From JALOOB01 sp040766655 (lineage in GTDB: Bacteria > Chloroflexota > Anaerolineae > CG2-30-64-16): a stretch of 64,000 bases of DNA. The DNA is taken from assembly GCA_040766655.1 (NCBI GenBank), contig JAXGQB010000006.1, positions 496,001-560,000 on the forward strand. The letters are read 5' to 3'. Position 1 is the first letter of the stretch. Every line of letters starts with the position of its first letter. Under the pieces are notes generated by a model. It worked only from the letters and a program-made list of their open reading frames with translations, was not told the origin of the DNA and searched no databases. The position numbers and the translations under genes are program-made. Shown piece by piece: positions 1 through 8,496 of this stretch.

Positions 1-1746
1 TCCCGTGCGCCGGTCCAGGTCGGCAAGTGCGACGCTGCGCTCCTGCGGATCGCTGAAGCCCATCGCGCGGTAGAAGTCGACGTCGTAGCGCCGCGTCTGC
101 ACGACCACGGGCATAGGCACCGCGTGGCCGAGGATGAGCGCCTGTTCGCGCGAGTCGAGGCGGGCCAGCACTTCCTTGAGCGCGCTGGCACCGCTCACGC
201 CGGAGAGGACGGCCTTGATGTCGGCCTCGTCATCCAGCAGCAGGGTGACGCGCGTGCCGATCTGCGACATCACCTCCGCGTCGATGCCCGAGGGGCGTTG
301 ATCGACGATGAAGAGCGTCACGTTGTATTTGCGCAGCTCGCGTGCGATGGTGCCGAAGATGGTGTTGGCCGCGACGCCGGGGTCGAGGAACTTGTGCGCC
401 TCCTCGATCGTGATGACGAGGGGCGTCGGCTCCTTCGCGGTTTCCCCGAACGCCGCCTCCTTCCGCTGCACGTAATGCTTGTGGATGCGCCGGGTGAGGA
501 AGTTGGCCACCAGGATGTAGGCGCTGAGGTCCGAGCCGTAGCGGCCGAACTCCAGCACGACGTTCTTGCCCTCTTCCAGGTAGGTCAGCAGATGCTGAAC
601 GGAATCCTCGGGCGCCTTGGACTTCAGGAAGGTGTAGTTGCGCATGCGCTCGAAGCGCCGGCGCAGCGCGGCCAGCGTCTGCTGCCCCTGGCCGGTGTCG
701 TCAGCCAGCGCCTTCAGCCCGCGCACCTCCCTGTCAGTCTCGGGGTCGAAGCCGCCGTAACTGTCGACCCAGTCGTCGTTCAGGAAGTTCTCGAACCACT
801 TGCGGCCGAACTTGCGGGAGAGCGCGTACACCGCGCCGATCTGAGGCTCGCTGAGGTTCAGTAGCCCGGCCAGCATCTCCAGGTCTTCCGGCTCGATCTG
901 GTCGTAGCCGATCGTCACGTAGTGATCCGGATTGGAGTTGCGGCGCTGCGACGAGTCGCGGTCGAGGCTGAAGATGCTGACCCGGCCGGGGAAGAGCTGC
1001 TTCAGGCCCTTGACCTTGTTCGTCTCCTCCGAGCCGCCCTCCCAGCCGTACTCGTTGTGCATGTCGAAGACCAGGTTGACCGCCACGTTCTCCCGGATCG
1101 CGCCGGCCAGCAGGACGCGTGCCAGGAACGTCTTGCCAGTCCCCGACTTGCCGAAGACGCCGCTGGAGCGCTCCACGAGCCGTTCGAGGTTGAGCGTGAT
1201 CTTCACGTCTTCCATGTCGAGCGGCGCGCCGATGTGGAAGAAGTGCACGTCCCTGGCGCCGACCTTGCGCACGCCCTCGGGTCCGAAGACCTGGTCCACC
1301 TCGCCCTGGCTGGCGGTGGAGACCGGGGTGAAGTGCTCGGGCACGGTCTTGACCGGCCGCGGCTCGCCCCCCTCGTTCTCCAGGATCAGCAGCGGGCTGA
1401 GGTGCACTACGCCGTAGGTCGTCGCGCCCCGGTGGATCTCCGCGATGAAGGGGTCCGAGTAGTCGGGCGGCTGCCTGGCCACGAGCGGGTTGGCCGCATC
1501 CAGCGCCACGTCGGTGACCATGCAGAAGAAGCGCCGGCTGCGGCCGCGGGCCACGACGTAGCGGCCGACGGCAAGTTCCTCGATCAGGATGGCGCGGTTC
1601 AGCTTGACGTCCAGCCCGGCTGAGAGAGACCCACCGATGACCACGCCCAACTCGTCCCGCGCGTCTGCCGCTGCCTGGCGCACCGCAACCTCCTCGTCGC
1701 GCGAGGGCAGGGCGTCGAATTCGGTGACGGGGTCGAAGGCTGTCAT
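1..1746 (-). CDS. herA: HerA-type DNA translocase ATPase (3' end cut off by window edge)
   Basis: Hexameric ATPase/translocase that in known systems works with the NurA nuclease in DNA-end resection and repair. Walker A GKSGTGKT is at residues 199-206 (about 1129-1152). A HerA/FtsK-type Walker B ITIEEAHKF has paired acids E448/E449 (about 400-405). The first ~170 residues look like the family's N-terminal HAS barrel. At least 582 codons are present with no stop, so the C-terminus lies beyond base 1. The ATG overlaps the TAA of the preceding peptidase gene as TAATG, so translational coupling is likely. It is the last visible gene of the operon that starts with nurA. The family call is firm from the motifs and the NurA partnership. 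Confidence 0.9.
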   Translation of the reverse strand, partial: MTAFDPVTEFDALPSRDEEVAVRQAAADARDELGVVIGGSLSAGLDVKLNRAILIEELAVGRYVVARGRSRRFFCMVTDVALDAANPLVARQPPDYSDPFIAEIHRGATTYGVVHLSPLLILENEGGEPRPVKTVPEHFTPVSTASQGEVDQVFGPEGVRKVGARDVHFFHIGAPLDMEDVKITLNLERLVERSSGVFGKSGTGKTFLARVLLAGAIRENVAVNLVFDMHNEYGWEGGSEETNKVKGLKQLFPGRVSIFSLDRDSSQRRNSNPDHYVTIGYDQIEPEDLEMLAGLLNLSEPQIGAVYALSRKFGRKWFENFLNDDWVDSYGGFDPETDREVRGLKALADDTGQGQQTLAALRRRFERMRNYTFLKSKAPEDSVQHLLTYLEEGKNVVLEFGRYGSDLSAYILVANFLTRRIHKHYVQRKEAAFGETAKEPTPLVITIEEAHKFLDPGVAANTIFGTIARELRKYNVTLFIVDQRPSGIDAEVMSQIGTRVTLLLDDEADIKAVLSGVSGASALKEVLARLDSREQALILGHAVPMPVVVQTRRYDVDFYRAMGFSDPQERSVALADLDRRTG

Positions 1747-3236
1747 TACTGGTACTTCGCAGTCAGGTACTTGATGTACGGTTCGATGGTCAGCTCGCCC
1801 CCGGTGACGCGTTGGGCCAACTCGGCAGCGGTGAATTTCGAGCCGTGGCGGTAGATGTTCTCCCGCAGCCAGCCGAGCAGCACGTCGAAGCGGCCCGCAC
1901 GCATCTCAGCAGGGATCTCCCCATGTGCGTCCAGTGCAGCCTGGTAGAACATGGCGCTCATGATGTTGCCCAGGGTGTAACCCTGGAACTGGCCGCCGAT
2001 GGCGCCCCAGTACCAGTGCACGTCCTGCAGACAGCCGTCACGGTCGTCGGGCGGCTCGATGCCCAGATCTCTCGCGTAGCGGGCGTTCCAGGCGTCGGGG
2101 AGGTCCTTCACTGCCAGCCTTCCCTCGAGCATGTCCAGCTCCAGACCGAAGCGGATCATGACGTGCAGGTTGTAGGTCAGTTCGTCCGCGTCCGTGCGAA
2201 TGAGCGAACGCTCCACCTTGTTGATCGCCCGATGGAACGTCCCGACCGGAACGGCGCCGAGCTGCGCCGGAAAGACGTCTTGCAGCTTGGGGTAGAAGTG
2301 CGTCCAGAAGTCCATGCTGCGACCCACGATGTTCTCCCACAGCCGGGACTGGCTCTCGTGGACGCCCGAGGAGGTGCCGCCCCCGAGGGGCGATGCCTCG
2401 TACGCGGGATCCACGCCCTGCTCGTACATCGCATGGCCGGCCTCGTGGATCGTGCTGAAGAGCGCGTCGCCCAGGTCGTCTTCCCTGAACCGCGTGGTGA
2501 TGCGGACGTCGCCGACCGAGAAGCTCGTGGTGAAGGGGTGAGCGGACTTGTCCAGGCGCCCCCGTTCGAAGTCGTAGCCGATCTGGCGCGCGACCTGGAG
2601 CCCGAACTTCAGCTGATCGGCCTCCGGGAATCCGGCGTGGAGGCATGCATCATCGACCGGCTCGCGCGACGTGGCCTGCTCCACCAGGGGCACGAGGCGG
2701 CTGCGCAGCTGATCGAACAGCGGCCGGATCACGCCGACGGTCATGCCGTAGTCCGCCTCGTCGATCAGCGGGTCAGCGACGTGCTCGTAGGGCGCGAAGT
2801 ACTCGGCCAGGCGGCGGCTCAGATCGAGGGTCTTCTCCAGCATGGGCCGGGTGGCTGCAAAGTCGTTCTCCGGCCGCGCCTTTTCCCAGACCATCCCGCT
2901 CTCGCCCGCGTGGGCGTACAACTCGGCCATGAACTGCGGCGGCACCTTGACGGCCCGTTCGTAGTGGCGCCTGGCCACGCGCACCAGGGCAGCCGTGTCG
3001 TCGTCGTACGGCAGCGTCTCCGCATACGGCTGAACCTCGTCCAGCAGGCGGCCGATCGCCGGGTCGGTCGCGGCTTCGTGCCCAAGGCGCCCGAGCAGTG
3101 ACATCTGGCGTGCGCGGGCGGGCCCGCCGCCGCGCGGCATGCCGGTCGACTGATCCCAGTGCAGAACCGCTCCGATCGAGCCCAGGTCGCTCGCCTCGGC
3201 CAGCCTCGTCTTCAGCTCCTGGATCTTCTCTTCCAT
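1746..3236 (-). CDS. M32 family metallocarboxypeptidase (carboxypeptidase Taq type)
   Basis: Cytoplasmic zinc carboxypeptidase that removes C-terminal residues from peptides. At 496 residues it has the usual M32 length. The zinc motif HEAGH is at residues 264-268, and HESQSR, which carries the third zinc ligand (Glu294), follows at 293-298. There is no signal peptide. The start ATG has GGAG five bases upstream and sits just after the stop of the SDR gene. Its own TAA overlaps the herA ATG. It belongs to the nurA-herA transcription unit, although it has no known repair role, so it may simply ride in the operon. Confidence in the family is high; the substrate is unknown. Confidence 0.95.
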   Translation of the reverse strand: MEEKIQELKTRLAEASDLGSIGAVLHWDQSTGMPRGGGPARARQMSLLGRLGHEAATDPAIGRLLDEVQPYAETLPYDDDTAALVRVARRHYERAVKVPPQFMAELYAHAGESGMVWEKARPENDFAATRPMLEKTLDLSRRLAEYFAPYEHVADPLIDEADYGMTVGVIRPLFDQLRSRLVPLVEQATSREPVDDACLHAGFPEADQLKFGLQVARQIGYDFERGRLDKSAHPFTTSFSVGDVRITTRFREDDLGDALFSTIHEAGHAMYEQGVDPAYEASPLGGGTSSGVHESQSRLWENIVGRSMDFWTHFYPKLQDVFPAQLGAVPVGTFHRAINKVERSLIRTDADELTYNLHVMIRFGLELDMLEGRLAVKDLPDAWNARYARDLGIEPPDDRDGCLQDVHWYWGAIGGQFQGYTLGNIMSAMFYQAALDAHGEIPAEMRAGRFDVLLGWLRENIYRHGSKFTAAELAQRVTGGELTIEPYIKYLTAKYQ

Positions 3237-3238
3237 CT

Positions 3239-4024
3239 TTACTCCGACTTGCGATGCGCCAGCGTCGCCGTGGCCTGGGCCGAGGCGAGCAGCAGGATGT
3301 CCTGCACGTTGACGTGCAGCGGGCGGGTGACGGCCCAGAGAATGGCATCGGCCACGTCCTCGGGTGTCAGCGGCTGGAGTCCCTGGTAGACCTTTTTGGC
3401 GCGCTCACCGTCCCCGTGAAAGCGCACCATGCTGAACTCCGTCTCGACCATGCCCGGCTCGATGGTGGTGACGCGCACGCCGCTGCCCAGCAGGTCGATC
3501 TTCAGTGCGCGGCTGAGCATGTCGACGGCCGACTTGGTGGCGCAGTAGACGGTGCCGCCCGCGTACGCGTCGCGGCCCGCCACCGACCCGAGATTGACCA
3601 CGTGACCCCGATTGCGCTCAACCATGCCGGGGAGAAGCGCGCGGGTGACGTAGAGCAGGCCCTTGATGTTGGTGTCGACCATCTCGTCCCAGTCCGCGAC
3701 ATCTCCTGCGTGAAGCGGGTTGAGTCCACGGGACAGGCCGGCGTTGTTGATCAGGATCTCGACATCCTGCCATCCTGCGGGCAGGTTCCCGAAGGCGGCG
3801 GCCACCGCCGCCTGATCGCGCACGTCCAACGGAATGCACAGGGCCTCGGCGCCGTGTGCTTCCTTGAGCTCGGCCGCCAGTTCCTCCAGGCGCTCGTTCC
3901 GCCGCGCCGAGAGGATGACGCGCGCGCCGGCCTCGGCCAGGGCCCGGGCCGTGGCGCGCCCGATGCCCGAGCTGGCGCCGGTGACGACCGCGATGCGATC
4001 CGTAAGCGATATCGATGGTGACAT
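3239..4024 (-). CDS. Short-chain dehydrogenase/reductase, YdfG-like
   Basis: Classical SDR oxidoreductase of about 261 residues. The Rossmann motif TGASSGIG lies near the N-terminus, followed by NNAG and the catalytic YCATK. The C-terminal stretch LTPEDVADAILWAV, leading into VNVQDILLL, resembles the YdfG group, which are NADP-dependent dehydrogenases of serine and 3-hydroxy acids. I chose the ATG at 4024 because GAGGAG lies 8 bases upstream. An in-frame GTG at 4033 would abut that ribosome site too closely. It is the third gene of the nurA-herA operon and ends 2 bases before the M32 peptidase. The substrate is inferred only from family resemblance. Confidence 0.9.
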   Translation of the reverse strand: MSPSISLTDRIAVVTGASSGIGRATARALAEAGARVILSARRNERLEELAAELKEAHGAEALCIPLDVRDQAAVAAAFGNLPAGWQDVEILINNAGLSRGLNPLHAGDVADWDEMVDTNIKGLLYVTRALLPGMVERNRGHVVNLGSVAGRDAYAGGTVYCATKSAVDMLSRALKIDLLGSGVRVTTIEPGMVETEFSMVRFHGDGERAKKVYQGLQPLTPEDVADAILWAVTRPLHVNVQDILLLASAQATATLAHRKSE

Positions 4025-4053
4025 GGATGACACTCCTCTGTGTTCGATGTGTG

Positions 4054-4662
4054 TTAGCGCAGCTGCCTCAGTATACCGTCCAGGCGTGATAAGTCCAGCG
4101 CCAGCAGGCGGGCAAGCTCGCGTCCTGCGCCGATCAGGTATTGTTCCTGCTCGTCGATGGAGGGCCGCGCGGCCGCCGCCGCACGCAGCGCGGCAACGAG
4201 TATCTGGTCCACCGGGCCCGCGGGCGCTGCCAGCACGATCCGCAACCAGTCGTGGCGCTCGGAGAAGCGCCGCAACTCCGCGTTGTTGCAGGTGTAGATC
4301 ATGTCGAGGGTGCGGGGCGGCTGGGGCGGGAGCCGGTGATAGATCGCGGTCTCGTCGGCGTAGCCGACCGCAAGCACCTCTATCACGACGGGAACCTGGC
4401 GCCGCTGGCGCTGATCTTCGATCATCACGGGGTTGTCGACCCCCGCTGCGACGAGCTGGCGCACGAAGGCGTCGTCCTCGATGGTGACGTTGCAGATCAG
4501 GCCGAAGATGTTGTTTCGCGCGCCGGCCGTCTTGATGAGCGCACCGAGACGCGGGGTGAGCGCGTCCTGGTCCGCGATCAGTTGCTGTGCGCCGACGGTG
4601 AAGGCAGCCGTGCTGCTGCGCAGCACGCGGCCGACCTCGATCGCGTTGCCGTTTTCTTCCAC
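4054..4662 (-). CDS. HAS-barrel domain protein associated with HerA/NurA
   Basis: A 202-residue cytoplasmic protein without catalytic motifs. The N-terminal half (IEVGRVLRSSTAAFTVGAQ, then GALIKTAG and IFGLICNV) fits a HAS-barrel fold, the small beta barrel also found at the N-terminus of HerA. The C-terminal half (YHRLPPQPP, RFSERHDWLRIVL, LIGAGRELARLL) matches, from memory, a conserved protein of cyanobacteria and Chloroflexota encoded near HerA/NurA genes. The start is a GTG with GGAG five bases upstream, one base after the nurA stop. Position suggests an accessory or regulatory subunit of the HerA-NurA machine; that role is inference. Confidence 0.65.
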   Translation of the reverse strand: MEENGNAIEVGRVLRSSTAAFTVGAQQLIADQDALTPRLGALIKTAGARNNIFGLICNVTIEDDAFVRQLVAAGVDNPVMIEDQRQRRQVPVVIEVLAVGYADETAIYHRLPPQPPRTLDMIYTCNNAELRRFSERHDWLRIVLAAPAGPVDQILVAALRAAAAARPSIDEQEQYLIGAGRELARLLALDLSRLDGILRQLR

Positions 4663-4663
4663 A

Positions 4664-5893
4664 TCAACTCCTTCTCGGGCGCCGGGTCAGTTGCTTGGTC
4701 CACGCCTTGGTGGACAGCTGCGGCGTCAGGCCGTTGCGCCACATGATCTGGCTGACCAGGTCGTCCAGCGCCGCGCGCTCGTCCTCCGTGACCAGGGCCA
4801 GCTCGTGTGCGCGCGCCAGCACGTAGGGAAACGGCCCGGGCTCGCAGTTTGCGGCGATGACACTCTGCGCCACGTCGATCAGATCGGGGCGGCCGGCCAC
4901 CCAGCCGGGCATCTCGAGGCGGGCCAACTCGGCCTCCTCGTTGCGCCCCTGCCGCGCCATGTTGGCGTAGCAGAACGTGATGCGATCCCCCGGCATGTCC
5001 TCCGTGGCCGAGCGCGCCTCGTAGCGCTCGTTTGCGCGCGAGTTGGGCACGAAGAGCCCAGTGCGCTCGCCGGGCCGCAACGATTCGAATAGCTGCCCGT
5101 CGGTCAGGCCGACGAAGGGCCCGAACCGCAGCTTGTCGCGGGTGATCTCCTCCAGCGGCATGTCGATCAATTCCAGGATGCGCAGCACATAGGCACTGCG
5201 CGGCCGGTCGATGTAGCCGATCGGGATGGCCTGGACTGCGCGGAGGCGCTGCATCTGCGTGATGAAGAAATCGATCTCGGCCCGCGCGTCCTGTTCGTTG
5301 TCCGTGCCCGAGCGAATCCACGGCAGCAGCGGCCCATCGATCAGCACCACGATCGGCGTGCTGAGATCGCCGCCCATCGCCTCTCGTTCTGCCACGGCCA
5401 GGTCGGCCAGCGTGGCCAGCTCGAGCCGGTTGCGCAGCGCGCCGACGTACTCCTCGGTGCGCAGCTGGCCGTCCGCATCGTAGAGCTCTTCGTCGCGGTA
5501 GTAGAGGGTGGGTTGGCTGATGCAGGCCGGCGCGGCACCGCTGCCCTCACGAAAGACGATGGCCCCGATGTTCAGCAGGTAGTAGAGCGTGACCGCACTG
5601 CGGTCGGGGAAGATCTGGCTGCCGTCGGCCGCGATCAGCACAGCCCGGGGAACGGCGAAATCAGCCCGCCGGCGCTCGTCTAACCTGTTGCCAAGCGGCA
5701 CAGCGCCCCGGCGCCATTCGTCGATCCGGCGCGCAGTCTCGATCTTCTGCAGCAGCTCTTTCGTGACCTGGGGTTGACTGGCCAGCACGCTGCCAGCTTC
5801 CGCCGCCCGGCCTGCCAGTTCCTCGCGTCGCGAGGTCATGGCCCTGCCCATCTGATCCACGTCGCGGGTCAGCCGGTTCAGTTCGAGGGTCAA
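4664..5893 (-). CDS. nurA: NurA-domain 5'-3' nuclease, HerA partner
   Basis: Nuclease that resects DNA ends together with HerA. NurA-family signatures are visible: an acidic AADGSQIFPD motif, VLIDGPLLPW, and the conserved tail region. An open frame continues upstream to 6052, but a promoter with -10 TATAAT lies at 5928-5933, so an ATG at 5929 or anything further upstream cannot be on the transcript. The best start is TTG at 5893, with GGAGG 4 bases before it, giving a product of 409 residues that begins MTLELNRLTRDVDQMGR, typical of the family. First gene of the operon. Family call firm; start revised on promoter evidence. Confidence 0.85.
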   Translation of the reverse strand: MTLELNRLTRDVDQMGRAMTSRREELAGRAAEAGSVLASQPQVTKELLQKIETARRIDEWRRGAVPLGNRLDERRRADFAVPRAVLIAADGSQIFPDRSAVTLYYLLNIGAIVFREGSGAAPACISQPTLYYRDEELYDADGQLRTEEYVGALRNRLELATLADLAVAEREAMGGDLSTPIVVLIDGPLLPWIRSGTDNEQDARAEIDFFITQMQRLRAVQAIPIGYIDRPRSAYVLRILELIDMPLEEITRDKLRFGPFVGLTDGQLFESLRPGERTGLFVPNSRANERYEARSATEDMPGDRITFCYANMARQGRNEEAELARLEMPGWVAGRPDLIDVAQSVIAANCEPGPFPYVLARAHELALVTEDERAALDDLVSQIMWRNGLTPQLSTKAWTKQLTRRPRRS

Positions 5894-5927
5894 AACGCCT
5901 CCGTAGGTCGAACAGATTTTCGTGTTC

Positions 5928-5956
5928 ATTATAGCAGCAGGTTCCCGACCGTGCAA
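5928..5956 (-). promoter_or_regulatory. Sigma-70-type promoter of the nurA-herA operon
   Basis: Read on the minus strand, TTGCAC (5956-5951), a 17 bp spacer and a perfect TATAAT (5933-5928). Transcription should start near 5921, inside the apparent reading frame of nurA, which forces a downstream start codon. Confidence 0.75.
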
Positions 5957-5960
5957 GCGA

Positions 5961-5989
5961 TTGACAAATCGCGCGCGCTGACTTAGAAT
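5961..5989 (+). promoter_or_regulatory. Sigma-70-type promoter of the PPM-like/propeller gene
   Basis: Perfect TTGACA (5961-5966), a 17 bp spacer and TAGAAT (5984-5989). It is divergent from the nurA promoter, and only four bases separate the two -35 elements, so the two polymerases would compete for binding. Confidence 0.8.
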
Positions 5990-6029
5990 TCTTATATAGG
6001 TTTTCTTGCCTATCTCAAGGAGCATGCTC

Positions 6030-8348
6030 ATGGCCGAACCTCTCCGTTCCACTCTCGGGCAATTCAGCAGCTCGGGCGGGCGGTGGCAGCCCCGCGCGCA
6101 GAATGTGCGCGCCGTCGAGCCGGCGCCGGATCATCCGCGGGCGGACCGAGGCAGTCTTTACATCCTGATCGAAGTGACGGGCGCTGGCGGCGGTCATGCC
6201 GCGCTTTATCGCCAGATGCTCAATGCCGCGCAGACCGCGTTCTACGAAGTCGGAAACACGGTCGAGGTTGCCTTGCGGCAGGCGGTGCGCGAGGTGCAGT
6301 CCGTCCTGAAGAACGCAAATGTGGCCCTGCCGGAAGCGCGCTGGCGCGCGGGCATGACCCTCGTCGTCCGATACGGAACACAACTGGTCATTGCCCAGGC
6401 CGGCCCTTCCTTGCTGCTGGTGAGCCACCCCAAGACGGTCGACGTTTTTCCGGAACGGCCGGAGGATGTCGGCCCGGCGCTGGGTGGCCCCGAGCGACCT
6501 GAGGTCGTCATCTACGATGCAGCGATCGAGGCCGGCAGCATGCTGTTGCTGGCGCAGAGCGACTGGATGGAGCAGGTCAAGCTGGAGGCGCTGGCCGTTG
6601 CTGCGGCTGCGCCGACGGTCGTGCTGGCGACGGAGTATCTCGGGCAACTGGCCGGATCGGCAGATCTCAGCGCGTTGATCGCGGCGTTCGATTATGGGAT
6701 TCCGGCCGTCGAGGAGGGAGGACAGGCCGTTCGTCCGCAGGCCTCCGGTGGCCTCACCGGCGCCAAGGCGATCGAGGGGCATCAGCCTCCCGAAGAGGCG
6801 GGCAAGCCACAGGGCCGTGGATGGCTGGGGGGCCTGTTCGGGAGAGGCCGCCCGCTGGAAGAGGTCGAGGCGGACGAAGAGGCGCCGCCCGTCGAGCCGG
6901 AGCATGACGTCGTGGAGCCGCCTGAGAGGGCTGAGCGGGTAACTGCCCCGCCTCCAAAACAGACCCCGGTCGTTCCGGTGAAGGCGCCGCCGGTGGCGGT
7001 CCATGAACCGGAGCCCGAGCCTTCCATGGAGGAGCAGCTCGCGGCGGCAGAAGCAGAGGCGCGCCAACAGGCGGAGTGGGAGCGGCGCGCAGCACAGAGG
7101 CCTGCAGCCGCTCAACTGCCTCCCATGCTACAGGAGGAGCCTGACCTGGAGGTGCCGCCACCGCCCCCGGTCCAGCGGCGAAGCGCATGGCCCATCGTGC
7201 TGGCAGCGGTCATCATACCGTTACTGATCGTTGCCGTCGTGGTTGGGATGCTCTTCGTGCGGGCCCGCGCGGCTGAAGCGCAGTTTGCGGAGAAGCTCGA
7301 CGGTGCACGCAACATCCTGGTGCAGGCCGAGCAGGCAGGCGATGATGCCACGGCGGCGCAGCGGCTGGCGGGCGCGAAGGAATTTCTCGATCAGGCCAAG
7401 GAACTGCGGGAGAACGACCCGCAACTGGCAGAATTGGTCGCACGGTACGATGGGCTGGTCATGCGCGTCGAGAAAGTGACGCCGCTGTACGGCATCGTGC
7501 CGCTGTGGCCATTTCAGCCTGAGACCGGCCATTCGCTGCAGCGCGTGGTGGTGAGCGGCGAGTCGGTGTTCGTGCTGGACAAGGCGCGCGGCGAGGCCTG
7601 GCGGTTTGCGCGCTCGGCCCTGGGCGACAGCGTCACCCCCGCCGACAAGCCCGTGGTCCGCAAGGGCGATCCTGCAGGCGATAAGTTCGTGGGCGATCTC
7701 ATGGACATGGCATGGGTCGACGCGGCCACGGCAAACCAGCGCAGCCTGCTGCACGTGCTGGATGCCACGGGCGAGTTGATAGGCTACGATGAGGTGTACG
7801 GTCCGAAGCGGCTGGCGATCAACCGGGAGAAGTGGACGACGCCGTTGCTGATGGCGGGTTATAACGGCAACCTCTACGTAGCTGATCCGGGAGCCAACCA
7901 GATCTGGCGCCATGTGCCGACAGCGAACGGCTACGAGGGCGAGGTGGTCGCCTGGTTCGAGGACGCCAAGAAGCCGGACATGGCCAACGTGGTGAGCATG
8001 GCAATCGACGGCTACATCTGGCTCCTCTACTCTGACGGCCGTGTGCTCAAGTTCCTGAGCGGCGAGCAGAGTGCGTTTGTGTGGGATGGTCTCCCCACGC
8101 CGCTCAGCGAACCGGTGGCGATCGCAGTGTCTCAGGAGGGCGACCGGCTCTACATCGCCGATCCCGGCAACGCGCGCATCGTCGAGGCCAGCAAGGACGG
8201 CAAGTTCCTCCGCCAGTTCAAGGCGCGCGAGGGCGACCTCCTGCGGGATGTCAATCACATTTACCTCGACGAGGCCAAGGGCATGTTCTATCTCGTCACG
8301 GATGATCAGATGTACAAGGCGAGCGTGCCGCAACCCGGACAGCAATAG
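6030..8348 (+). CDS. Membrane protein with PP2C-like pseudophosphatase domain and external NHL/propeller domain
   Basis: About 772 residues in three parts. Residues 1-220 follow the order of a PPM/PP2C phosphatase (YILIEVTGAGGGH, long helices, then GMTLVVRYGTQLVIAQAGPS). The metal-binding aspartates expected in the DG and GDS motifs are replaced, so it is probably inactive. A Pro/Glu-rich linker leads to one membrane helix at about 385-410 (IVLAAVIIPLLIVAVVVGM). The rest, outside the cell, has NHL-like strands such as LYIADPGNARIVEASKDG. The ATG at 6030 has AGGAG 7 bases upstream; a TTG at 6006 and an ATG at 6024 are less well placed. Likely a sensor or scaffold; exact role unknown. Confidence 0.7.
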   Translation: MAEPLRSTLGQFSSSGGRWQPRAQNVRAVEPAPDHPRADRGSLYILIEVTGAGGGHAALYRQMLNAAQTAFYEVGNTVEVALRQAVREVQSVLKNANVALPEARWRAGMTLVVRYGTQLVIAQAGPSLLLVSHPKTVDVFPERPEDVGPALGGPERPEVVIYDAAIEAGSMLLLAQSDWMEQVKLEALAVAAAAPTVVLATEYLGQLAGSADLSALIAAFDYGIPAVEEGGQAVRPQASGGLTGAKAIEGHQPPEEAGKPQGRGWLGGLFGRGRPLEEVEADEEAPPVEPEHDVVEPPERAERVTAPPPKQTPVVPVKAPPVAVHEPEPEPSMEEQLAAAEAEARQQAEWERRAAQRPAAAQLPPMLQEEPDLEVPPPPPVQRRSAWPIVLAAVIIPLLIVAVVVGMLFVRARAAEAQFAEKLDGARNILVQAEQAGDDATAAQRLAGAKEFLDQAKELRENDPQLAELVARYDGLVMRVEKVTPLYGIVPLWPFQPETGHSLQRVVVSGESVFVLDKARGEAWRFARSALGDSVTPADKPVVRKGDPAGDKFVGDLMDMAWVDAATANQRSLLHVLDATGELIGYDEVYGPKRLAINREKWTTPLLMAGYNGNLYVADPGANQIWRHVPTANGYEGEVVAWFEDAKKPDMANVVSMAIDGYIWLLYSDGRVLKFLSGEQSAFVWDGLPTPLSEPVAIAVSQEGDRLYIADPGNARIVEASKDGKFLRQFKAREGDLLRDVNHIYLDEAKGMFYLVTDDQMYKASVPQPGQQ

Positions 8349-8416
8349 CCCAAGGGCGGGGGCAACGAGTCGTTAAGCCCGTACGCCCGTGAAACGCAGG
8401 GAACCAGATGCGGTCC

Positions 8417-8447
8417 AGCGCCGTCTCACACGAGGCGGCGCTTTTTT
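8417..8447 (+). terminator. Intrinsic terminator
   Basis: An 11 bp GC-rich stem (8417-8427 with 8432-8442, one G-U pair), an ACAC loop and six T residues. It ends the transcript of the propeller protein gene. Confidence 0.9.
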
Positions 8448-8459
8448 GCCTGCGTGTCT

Positions 8460-8488
8460 TTGGATTCGCGCGGCCAGCAGGGTATAAT
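8460..8488 (+). promoter_or_regulatory. Promoter of the LCP gene, giving a probable leaderless mRNA
   Basis: TTGGAT (8460-8465), a 17 bp spacer and a perfect TATAAT (8483-8488). The ATG at 8497 lies only 8 bases after the -10 box, so the transcript should begin at or within two bases of the start codon. No ribosome binding site is present. Confidence 0.75.
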
Positions 8489-8496
8489 AGTGTGCT

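Noticed and set aside
124..1623. Plus-strand open frames opposite herA
   Set aside because: The minus strand encodes HerA with intact Walker motifs; the plus frames have no recognisable domain.
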